Below, piece by piece: positions 47,692 to 55,626 of a DNA stretch of 64,000 nucleotides (within the stretch, counting starts at the first letter, position 1; every line of letters begins with the position of its first letter). The translations under genes and the position numbers were made by a program. This DNA comes from Candidatus Fibrimonadaceae bacterium. Its GTDB lineage: Bacteria > Fibrobacterota > Fibrobacteria > Fibrobacterales > Fibrobacteraceae. A model generated the notes under the pieces. That model saw nothing but the letters and a program-made list of their open reading frames with translations, ran no database searches and was not told the origin of the DNA. Location of the stretch: positions 1-64,000 of the forward strand of contig JAITFN010000015.1 of the NCBI GenBank assembly GCA_031281345.1, given 5' to 3'.

Positions 47692-49377
47692 TTAACCTAC
47701 CAAACCCAAAACCGCTTGCGGTAAGCTATTAGCTTGCGCCAACATGCTCGTGGAAGCCTGCACCATAATTTGATTTCTGGTGAAGTTTGTGGTTTCCGTT
47801 GCAAAGTCGGTATCGCGAATGCGACCTTCTGCGTCTTGGATGTTGTACTCCATAGAAGCTATGTTGTTTATGGTGTAGTCAAGACGGTTGATGTAGGTAC
47901 CAATGGCTGCACGGTTGCCGCTTATCACCTTTATGGTTTCCTGGAGCTTGTCAATAGCTCTTTGGGCACCTTCGCGGGTGTCAATGGTCTGGGCTTGCAA
48001 GCCCAAACCTTTAACGTCAACTGCAACGTAGTTCACCTTTATCTGGTTGGCTGCTGCACCACCCAAGCCTGTTGAGTAGTTTGGACCAACGTGCAGAATC
48101 TCAGAAGCCGCCGTGCCTGTGGCTATGTCCTTTTCGGCATAAATTTTGTAGGCATCTTTGAGGTCGCTGATGTTTTTCTGCCAAGCAGCTACCTCGTCTT
48201 TTGAGTCACCTACAGTCATTTTTCCCACATCAATTCCAAGCACAGCTTTTAAGTCGGCCTGCATTCCCTCAGAAGCTCTTGAACCAAAGATTGCACCCAG
48301 AGCAGACCACCTATCCTCATCAGAGCCAGTTCTGGCAACACTTATCTGGGCTATGATTCTTTCAAGAGAACCAATACCAGTGGTGGTTGTGAATGTATTA
48401 ACGGCAGCTATATCCGAAGTCGCAATGTAATTTAACATAAAGTTTCTGGTCCTTGCTGCACCAGCTGCGATAGATCCTACTCCTACATCGGCTGATTGAT
48501 AGTTAATTAAAGCATCCCAAGCTTCTCTCAGGAAGGTGTTTAACGTTTGGACAGTTTTCATATTGCTGGCTGTTCTTTCGTCATCCAAAAAATTTCTATC
48601 TGTCATCCATTGCACGATATTGGTGTTCAATCGGTCGTTGCCAAGATTGACTGTGCTTAAGCTAGTGCTATCCCCAGCCCAAGTTACAGTAAAAGCTTTC
48701 AAGACATCTTCTATATTGGCATCGGTCAGTATTCCCGCTTTTGCTAGACCATCTGTTGGATCCAACAATACCTTGTTGATACCATTTATAGCCGTATTTA
48801 TTGCAGCGGCACCACCACCCAGAGTGGTTGTCAAGGATGCAAAACCACCTTTCAAGTCTTGACCAAAGTATTTGTAAACTACGTTAGCGGCTTCCTGAAA
48901 AGCGATTTCCTTGTTGTAAGGGTCAAGTTTTGTTGCAGCGAAGCTCTTGTTCGGGTCAACATCAAAGAGCAGCACGTTTTTGCCGTTGTAGTCAGTGTTT
49001 TTGGCTACGCGGTCCATTTCCTTAGTGAGAGCTTGGAACTCGTCGTTAAGGTACATACGCTCGGTGCTTGTCAGAGTATCGTTGGCGGATTGCACAGCCA
49101 ATTCCTTCTGCCTTTGCATCATATTGGTGATTTCGCTGAGAGCGCCTTCTGCTATTTGCAGAGCAGCTTGCCCGTCTTGGGAATTCCGTTTGGCTTTACC
49201 CAACCCACGAATTTGCGTTCGCATTTGTTCACTCATCGCCAGTCCCGCGGCATCGTCTTGGGCACGATTTATCCTTAAGCCTGTTGAGAGCTTTTCCAGT
49301 GACTTTGTCATAGAGTTGTCGTTTTGAAACAACGCCTGTTGAGTCACCATAGCACGAATGTTATGGTTTATTTGCAT
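47692..49377 (-). CDS. flagellin
   Basis: Conserved N-terminus (INHNIRAMVTQQALFQNDNSMTKSLEKLSTGLRINRAQDDAAGLAMSEQMR) and C-terminus (RIRDTDFATETTNFTRNQIMVQASTSMLAQAN); large variable centre. Confidence 0.96.
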   Translation of the reverse strand: MQINHNIRAMVTQQALFQNDNSMTKSLEKLSTGLRINRAQDDAAGLAMSEQMRTQIRGLGKAKRNSQDGQAALQIAEGALSEITNMMQRQKELAVQSANDTLTSTERMYLNDEFQALTKEMDRVAKNTDYNGKNVLLFDVDPNKSFAATKLDPYNKEIAFQEAANVVYKYFGQDLKGGFASLTTTLGGGAAAINTAINGINKVLLDPTDGLAKAGILTDANIEDVLKAFTVTWAGDSTSLSTVNLGNDRLNTNIVQWMTDRNFLDDERTASNMKTVQTLNTFLREAWDALINYQSADVGVGSIAAGAARTRNFMLNYIATSDIAAVNTFTTTTGIGSLERIIAQISVARTGSDEDRWSALGAIFGSRASEGMQADLKAVLGIDVGKMTVGDSKDEVAAWQKNISDLKDAYKIYAEKDIATGTAASEILHVGPNYSTGLGGAAANQIKVNYVAVDVKGLGLQAQTIDTREGAQRAIDKLQETIKVISGNRAAIGTYINRLDYTINNIASMEYNIQDAEGRIRDTDFATETTNFTRNQIMVQASTSMLAQANSLPQAVLGLVG

Positions 49378-49397
49378 AGTGGTTACCTCCTTGCACA

Positions 49398-49469
49398 GTT
49401 CAAACCTCGGGCATCCTTGCCTTCGGCGTTAAACCCTTTTCCGGCACTCGCCGGCAACCCAGGTTTAAC
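49398..49469 (-). ncRNA. structured 5' leader of flagellin mRNA (candidate cis-regulatory RNA)
   Basis: Two mutually exclusive GC-rich folds readable in the sequence (see findings). Confidence 0.45.
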
Positions 49470-49599
49470 ATTTGGCTCTTTTAGTTAAGTTATAGGCTTG
49501 TTTTTGAGAAAAATTTAACCAAATCGCAATGATTTGCACCTATTGCAAAAAATAAAAAGGATTAGTTTGTAAATTTATGTGTATATTGCCCGAATTGTA

Positions 49600-49848
49600 T
49601 CAAGTGCCTCTTTTGTTTGTTGAAACAAAAAACCATTTTATGTAATCCATCATTTGCGTGCCAATGCCTTGCCCTTGGATCCTCGCCCCAAAAATATCAT
49701 TCATCCAGTTATTTACGGGAAATTGCTCTTCTTTGCTTTGAAATCGCATAATTTTGTCTTCAATGCTTTCGCTTGTTTTTACGCAGTAGTAATAATTCAC
49801 ATCATCCAAATTTGCACCTATCAAATAATCATTTATGCTCTCGTGCAA
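49600..49848 (-). pseudogene. remnant of a RelA/SpoT-like protein
   Basis: WQWNGLHESINDYLIGANLDDVNYYYCVKTSESIEDKIMRF...WMNDIFGARI reads as an internal fragment; upstream in-frame stop, no N-terminus. Confidence 0.4.
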
Positions 49849-49921
49849 GCCGTTCCATTGCCAGATTTTCCTTCATAATAAATCTTAAAAATGTGAAATT
49901 TTAAGTGAATTTGCGAAATTT

Positions 49922-50566
49922 TTATGCTTTCAATTGCACATCGGAAGATTTTTTTGTATATTTAGAGGTAGAGGCGGTTGGAAAACCGCTTTGGATAGCT
50001 GGCTCCGGGGGACTAATCCCGTTCTTGTTCCAGCTATCCTTTTTGTTTTCTTGCAAGATTTTAGTTAACCTACCATATTTTGAATTATCTCCAGCGTTTT
50101 CTGCTTTTGCAAATACTTCTTTTGGTGTTCCATCAAACACATTCTGGTCATAGTAAATTTCATTACCCATTTTCCCAACTGTACTTAATATAGTATGAGA
50201 TTCACCGTCTATATTTACTCCGATAATGTAGTAGGAATATTTGTTATATTTGGTATTATCCCCTTCAGATGGCATTTCTTCCAAAAATTGCATATTCTCT
50301 ATTATCTGCGGAATATGGGCTATGGTCTTTTGGTATGCCGCTCCGCTTCTATAATGCGTAGCTAGTTTTTCTGCACTTCTCTTTGAAAGTATTATTTTAT
50401 TGCCTATAGAATGATTTTTGTATCCTTCATTATTTCGTAGTTTGGTTAATATAAAATTTGTGATAGATTTCATATTACCTAATTCATACTTACCTCTATA
50501 CGCCTCACCAGCAAGCTCTATCTCGCTTGCGTGTACAATACGGTCTATGCGTTCTTCAAGAGTCAC
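49922..50566 (-). CDS. phage Barnase/EndoU/ColicinE5-like (PBECR-type) nuclease-domain protein
   Basis: IILSKRSAEKLATH...TIAHIPQIIENMQFLEEM...YYIIGVNIDGESHTILSTVGKMGNEIYYDQNVF pattern typical of phage-associated polyvalent toxin domains. Confidence 0.5.
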   Translation of the reverse strand: MTLEERIDRIVHASEIELAGEAYRGKYELGNMKSITNFILTKLRNNEGYKNHSIGNKIILSKRSAEKLATHYRSGAAYQKTIAHIPQIIENMQFLEEMPSEGDNTKYNKYSYYIIGVNIDGESHTILSTVGKMGNEIYYDQNVFDGTPKEVFAKAENAGDNSKYGRLTKILQENKKDSWNKNGISPPEPAIQSGFPTASTSKYTKKSSDVQLKA

Positions 50567-50571
50567 GTTTT

Positions 50572-52869
50572 CTAAAAAACCTGCGTTTTTCCTTGACTAA
50601 AATCCACCTTCATAGTCCCCATTTCGGAAGTTTTATAGTTCCTAATTCCAAGGCTGTCCAGCCTATCCAAAACCTCCTTGCTCGGATGCCTGTACATATT
50701 TTTTTGCGCAACAGAAATAATGGTAGCACTCGGTGAAACCCTCTCCAAAAACTCCCTTGTGCTTGAAGTTTTGCTCCCGTGATGCCCAAGTTTCAGCACA
50801 TCGCTTTTTATGTCTAATGGGAGCAGCTGCCTCTCACCCTGTTTTTCCAAATCTCCTGTTAAAAGCAAAGTTTGTCCAAGCCCCTCAACTTTTAGCACTA
50901 TGGAATTGTTGTTCTGATTTTTTTCGCAGAGCAAGGAATCGGGATAAAGAACGGTTAAATCCCATTCACTTTTTGAAATGAGCATTTTTTCTTTTAAGCC
51001 GAGTCCCGTGTGCAAATTTTTTATAGGTACTCCCTTTGCCTTTGCAGTTTCCAAAACGTTTCGCCAAGAGCGGTCTTCCACAGAGTGCTGGGCACACGAA
51101 GTTGTCCAAAATTCTTTTACGGGAAATTCCTTCAATATATCTGCGGCATTGCCGTAATGGTCTGCGTGTGGGTGAGATATTATCATAGCATCTATTTTTG
51201 AAATTCCCTGCGAGCGAAAATAGGGAATTATTTTGTCTTTGGCAAGGCTTCGTTTTTTCCCCGGAGGCCCTGCATCCACAAGATAAAAACGCCCACCCGG
51301 GCTTTTCAGCAAAATGCTATCCCCTTGCCCAACATCTAAAAACACCGCACTCCAGCTCGGAAAAAAATTCTTTTTAAATTCAAATCCAAAAAAAACTACA
51401 GCGCAAAAAAACAGGCAAAAAATTGCCACTCGCCGCACTCGGTGATTTTTTCTTCTCATAAACGGCAATAAAGATATAAAAATTGAAATGGCAAATAAAC
51501 AGGGCAGGGGCCAAGGACCAATGGTAGAAGAAGCATAAGGATTTACAGCCAAAAAACTTGTGATTACAGAACTTGCCCGCAAAAGAAGTGTTGCGGAATC
51601 CGCAAAGGTTTGACAAATAAAAGGGTGAATCCCAAAAAGCGATAAAACGCTAGCCTGCATACCCAAACCCACAAGAGGAACAACCACCAAATTTCCAAGC
51701 CAAGATATTGGAGAAAAAGACTGAAAATGAAAAACGAGCAAGGGCAAAGTACTTAGCGTTGCACAAAGTGTTATAAAACTCGGATTAAAAATAAAAGAGG
51801 AAAAAACTTTGCCTATTTTACCGCGAAAACTCGGTAATTTAATGCCCTGCCCAAGCAAAATTCCAAAAGTCGCCGCTGCGGAAAGCTGAAATCCGGCATT
51901 GAAAGCCTGTTCTGGGCTAAAAATCAGGATAAAAACAAGAGCAACCCCAAGTGCATTTATTGAATTTGCATTTTTTTGAAAAATATTTCCGCTTTCCATA
52001 ACGCAAAACATAAGCACAGCGCGCCACACCGCAGAAGAACCGCCTGTTATGGGGGCATAAAGGCATAAAAGGGCTATGGATAAAATTTGCGAAACCTTGC
52101 GGGGCAGCCTCAAAGCCCTCAAAAACAGAGTGAGCATACCCGCCAGCATAACAACGTGAAACCCTGAAATGCTTAAAACGTGAACTAAGCCCGTTTTTCT
52201 AAAATCATTCTGCAAAGTTTCCGAAATCCCAGACCTATCGCCTGCCAAAAGCCCCATAAGCAAGGCACTTTCGGGTTTGGCATAGTATTGCAAAAAGTAT
52301 TTTTCCAATTTTTGCTTTACAGAGAACGAAAATCTCTGAAAGGTGAATTTACTACTCAAAATTTCAACTTTCTCTAAACTACCGCTTGCCCTATACCCCT
52401 GTGAGCGCATCCATTCCGGTGCATTGAAGGAACCAGGCACGGTTGGTGGGGTGGCGGGAAACCATTTTGCCTGCCACAAAACGCTATCACCGGGCAAGGG
52501 GAAATTTTCTCCGGCATAGTTCAGGCGGGTTTTGCCAAAATCCGTTTTTAAAATTATTGCGTGGCCATTTGGCCTGTTCAAAACCTCTTCCACAGTGCCC
52601 TGCCCGCTTTTAGGAGGATTTTCCTCAAAACGGAAGCTGTCTTTTTGCAAAAAATAAGACGAAAGAATCACTCCGCAGACCGCAAAAGAGACTTTTCTAA
52701 GTACAGGGCTCAGAATATAAAGCCAAAAGGCGAGCAAAAATGCTATTTGCCAGTGAACAGTTGCCCCAAGTGCAAGCAAAACGCTTACAGCTCCCGAAAA
52801 TGCCGGATAGCGATTGAAATTATTTCCTATCATACCTATTAGACGTAAAAAAAGGGAAAAAAATCCCAA
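50572..52869 (-). CDS. comEC: DNA internalization-related competence protein ComEC/Rec2
   Basis: Competence TM domain (LLMGLLAGDRSGIS, HVLSISGFHVVMLAG) plus MBL domain (FLDVGQGDSILL, ISHPHADHYGN). Confidence 0.93.
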   Translation of the reverse strand: MGFFSLFLRLIGMIGNNFNRYPAFSGAVSVLLALGATVHWQIAFLLAFWLYILSPVLRKVSFAVCGVILSSYFLQKDSFRFEENPPKSGQGTVEEVLNRPNGHAIILKTDFGKTRLNYAGENFPLPGDSVLWQAKWFPATPPTVPGSFNAPEWMRSQGYRASGSLEKVEILSSKFTFQRFSFSVKQKLEKYFLQYYAKPESALLMGLLAGDRSGISETLQNDFRKTGLVHVLSISGFHVVMLAGMLTLFLRALRLPRKVSQILSIALLCLYAPITGGSSAVWRAVLMFCVMESGNIFQKNANSINALGVALVFILIFSPEQAFNAGFQLSAAATFGILLGQGIKLPSFRGKIGKVFSSFIFNPSFITLCATLSTLPLLVFHFQSFSPISWLGNLVVVPLVGLGMQASVLSLFGIHPFICQTFADSATLLLRASSVITSFLAVNPYASSTIGPWPLPCLFAISIFISLLPFMRRKNHRVRRVAIFCLFFCAVVFFGFEFKKNFFPSWSAVFLDVGQGDSILLKSPGGRFYLVDAGPPGKKRSLAKDKIIPYFRSQGISKIDAMIISHPHADHYGNAADILKEFPVKEFWTTSCAQHSVEDRSWRNVLETAKAKGVPIKNLHTGLGLKEKMLISKSEWDLTVLYPDSLLCEKNQNNNSIVLKVEGLGQTLLLTGDLEKQGERQLLPLDIKSDVLKLGHHGSKTSSTREFLERVSPSATIISVAQKNMYRHPSKEVLDRLDSLGIRNYKTSEMGTMKVDFSQGKTQVF

Positions 52870-52968
52870 AAAAGTGAAATCTTTTAAAAAAAAGTGATTT
52901 TTTTATGAAAATATCTGTTTTTTTATCGGAATTTAAATAAATAGCCATAAAAATTATATATTATTAGT

Positions 52969-53691
52969 ATGTCTATTACTATTAAAACATTCGCCTTTGT
53001 CGCTGCGGTATCAATGTTACTTTTATCTTGCAACGAATTTGGTACCAATTCCGATTCTAGTAGCACAAACGACTCAGCTTTTGCTCCCAGCTGCAAAGTC
53101 TATATCAGCCGTGATGTCTATGACGGCCCTGATGACCCCTCTATTGTTATAATAGTTGGAGATGTGCAAGACTGGATAGAAGAGCAGCTTGCATCTGGCG
53201 GCAATGAGAGAAAGCCCATTTGGATTGCAATGTCGGACATACATTTAGCAAATATGGATATTCCAAAAAGACCTGAGGTTAGTGGCACTTACAATGAAAT
53301 AACCGGAGAATCCAAATTTTTCATAAATGATCAAGAAGTCACTTATGATTATGTAAAAGAAAGTGAAGAGGCTTGGCGGCAAGAATACATAAAATTTATG
53401 GAAGAACAAATACCTTTGTATATGGCTTCTGTGTATATTCCGGGCGAGAATGTGGAAATACTCCACGGCGGTTGGAAAGCGTTTATGACAGCAGAGGAAA
53501 TCGTTGAATTATCAGAAAACAACGAAGGACTTTCAATTTCGTTCTGGACAGAAGCTCCTTATATGCCTGGAATACCTGTAGACGATATGCCTATAGACGA
53601 GGGTGGCAGTGGTGATGCAACATTGGAATACACGCAAACGTACATAGAGTACACTGTAGGTAAAGTAGAATACTCTCATCGTTGTCCTTAA
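52969..53691 (+). CDS. lipoprotein homologous to the N-terminal prodomain region of the S8 peptidase at 30039..31826
   Basis: Lipobox LLLSCNEF; shared DPxxVII..DVxxWxxEQLA, SDxHxxxxxI, WxAxMTAEEIxEL motifs. Confidence 0.75.
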   Translation: MSITIKTFAFVAAVSMLLLSCNEFGTNSDSSSTNDSAFAPSCKVYISRDVYDGPDDPSIVIIVGDVQDWIEEQLASGGNERKPIWIAMSDIHLANMDIPKRPEVSGTYNEITGESKFFINDQEVTYDYVKESEEAWRQEYIKFMEEQIPLYMASVYIPGENVEILHGGWKAFMTAEEIVELSENNEGLSISFWTEAPYMPGIPVDDMPIDEGGSGDATLEYTQTYIEYTVGKVEYSHRCP

Positions 53692-55373
53692 CCGAGAAGC
53701 CCCTTAACCTTTTCTACAACCTCTGCAATAGGTACCATTTCCATATCTTTCTTAGAGCGAAGTTTCCACTCAACTTTGTTCTCTGCAAGACCTTTTTTGC
53801 CTATGGAAATGCGAATTGGTATTCCCCATAAATCGCCGTCTTTGAACTTAACGCCTGGGCGTTCGTCACGGTCATCAACCAGAACTTCTATTCCTTGGGC
53901 TTCCATTTCTTTTTCCAGTTGCTCAGATACCTGCAAAATTGCATCGTCTTTTGCTATTTGCACAATGAGAACTTGGAATGGTGCAATGGAAAGGGGCCAT
54001 ATAGGACCAAAATCATCGTGGCTGTTTTCAACAACGCTTGCCATTAAACGACCAACGCCAATTCCGTAGCAACCCATTATAGCGGGTTTAACCTCGCCTG
54101 CCGCATCTGTGAAAGAACAATTCATATTTTCGCTGAATTTTGTGCCCAGCTTGAATATATTGCCAAGTTCAATGCCCCTTGTTTCCGTCAATTCCTTTTC
54201 GCATTTGGGGCAAAGACAATCCGCTGCTGCTTCTGCAATATCCACCGTTTCAAAACTGGCAAAATCTCTTTTTGGAATGCAGTGAATAAAGTGATAGCCT
54301 TCTTCGTTTGCACCAACGATTAAGTCTTTGCTTTCGGCGGCTCCAGTGTCTAATATTATTCTGCAATTTTTTGCATTTATTGGGCTTGCATAGCCCGGAA
54401 TCATTCCGCTTGCTTTTATCAATTCTTCGGAGGCGGGGATTAAGGTTTTCACTTTCAAAAAATTTCTCAGTTTAGTTTCGCTCACCTCTAAATAACCCTG
54501 AACCAAAGCTACTATCAGTTTGCCATCAACGTCAAAAAATACGCATTTGCCGGCATTTTTTTTGTTCGCTTTTAAAAAAGTGCAAACCTCATCAATGGTT
54601 TGTTTGCTAGGCGTTGCTACTTTCTCAAGACTCAAATTTCCATCAACTGGTTGCCTTTTGAATTCGGCTATTTCCCTGTTCGCTTGGTAGCCGCAATGTT
54701 TGCAGATAATTAAGTAATCCTCACCGCTCGGCGTGTCTAGCATAAATTCGTGGGCAATTTTTCCACCCATAATTCCTGTGTCGGACTGAACAATTACGGG
54801 TTCTATCCCAACTCTGTTGAAAATTTTTTGGTAGGCTTTGTATTCAAGTTCGTAGTGCTTGTCTAAATCTTCTGATGTGGAATGGAAACTGTAGGCATCT
54901 TTCATTTCAAATTCGCGTACCCTGATTAAACCGCCTCGCGCACGCGCTTCGTCTCTGTATTTTGTTTTGAATTGGTAGAGCATAAAGGGCAGTTGCTTGT
55001 AGCTGGAAAGCACGTAGCGCGCCATATCGGTAATGGCTTCTTCGTGGGTCATTGCCAGCACCATATTGTGGCTGTTGCGGTCTTTGAAACGGAGCAGTTC
55101 GTCTCCTATCGCTTGGTAGCGGCCAGCCTCGCTCCAAAGCTCGGCGGTTTGTACCACTGGCAAATCCACTTCCATTCCGCCAATTACGTTCATCTCTTCC
55201 CTTATTATATTTTCAATTTTGCGAATAACCCTAAGCCCCAAGGGTAATATGCTGTATATACCTGTGGATAATGGCTTAATATAGCCGCCTCGCATTAAAA
55301 ATATATGGCTTGGCAGTTGCGCATCGCTTGGAATTTCGCGAAGCGTTGCGTAAAAGAAATTTGAGAGTTTCAT
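53688..55373 (-). CDS. proS: prolyl-tRNA synthetase
   Basis: Class II aaRS motifs; RGGLIRVREFEMKDAYSFH; inserted editing domain. Confidence 0.96.
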   Translation of the reverse strand: MKLSNFFYATLREIPSDAQLPSHIFLMRGGYIKPLSTGIYSILPLGLRVIRKIENIIREEMNVIGGMEVDLPVVQTAELWSEAGRYQAIGDELLRFKDRNSHNMVLAMTHEEAITDMARYVLSSYKQLPFMLYQFKTKYRDEARARGGLIRVREFEMKDAYSFHSTSEDLDKHYELEYKAYQKIFNRVGIEPVIVQSDTGIMGGKIAHEFMLDTPSGEDYLIICKHCGYQANREIAEFKRQPVDGNLSLEKVATPSKQTIDEVCTFLKANKKNAGKCVFFDVDGKLIVALVQGYLEVSETKLRNFLKVKTLIPASEELIKASGMIPGYASPINAKNCRIILDTGAAESKDLIVGANEEGYHFIHCIPKRDFASFETVDIAEAAADCLCPKCEKELTETRGIELGNIFKLGTKFSENMNCSFTDAAGEVKPAIMGCYGIGVGRLMASVVENSHDDFGPIWPLSIAPFQVLIVQIAKDDAILQVSEQLEKEMEAQGIEVLVDDRDERPGVKFKDGDLWGIPIRISIGKKGLAENKVEWKLRSKKDMEMVPIAEVVEKVKGLLG

Positions 55374-55585
55374 TCTTTTTCGTGAACCACTACAGATAGC
55401 TTGTTCTGTTTAAACTTGTTCATAGCTATGGTTGTGGGTTTTTCTTCTAACTGAATAAAACCTTGGTGTGCTTGGTTGTTTATGAACCTAGATTCCTTGG
55501 ACATCATAACCACAGCCTTAAACGGCGAACCACCGCATTTTTCGCTTTCGTAAATATCGTCTAAATAAACTTTTTGGTCTAACAT
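55370..55585 (-). CDS. RNA polymerase omega subunit-like protein
   Basis: KAVVMMSKESRFINNQ...EEKPTTIAMNKFKQNKL matches RpoZ pattern. Confidence 0.6.
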   Translation of the reverse strand: MLDQKVYLDDIYESEKCGGSPFKAVVMMSKESRFINNQAHQGFIQLEEKPTTIAMNKFKQNKLSVVVHEKE

Positions 55586-55626
55586 AGCTTACCTCGTTTT
55601 TTGTGTGGGAAGATAATATAGTAAAT

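Noticed and set aside
49398-49469. Assignment of the flagellin leader as a c-di-GMP-I (GEMM), c-di-GMP-II or glycine riboswitch
   Set aside because: Core consensus elements of those classes are not present by eye; left as unclassified structure
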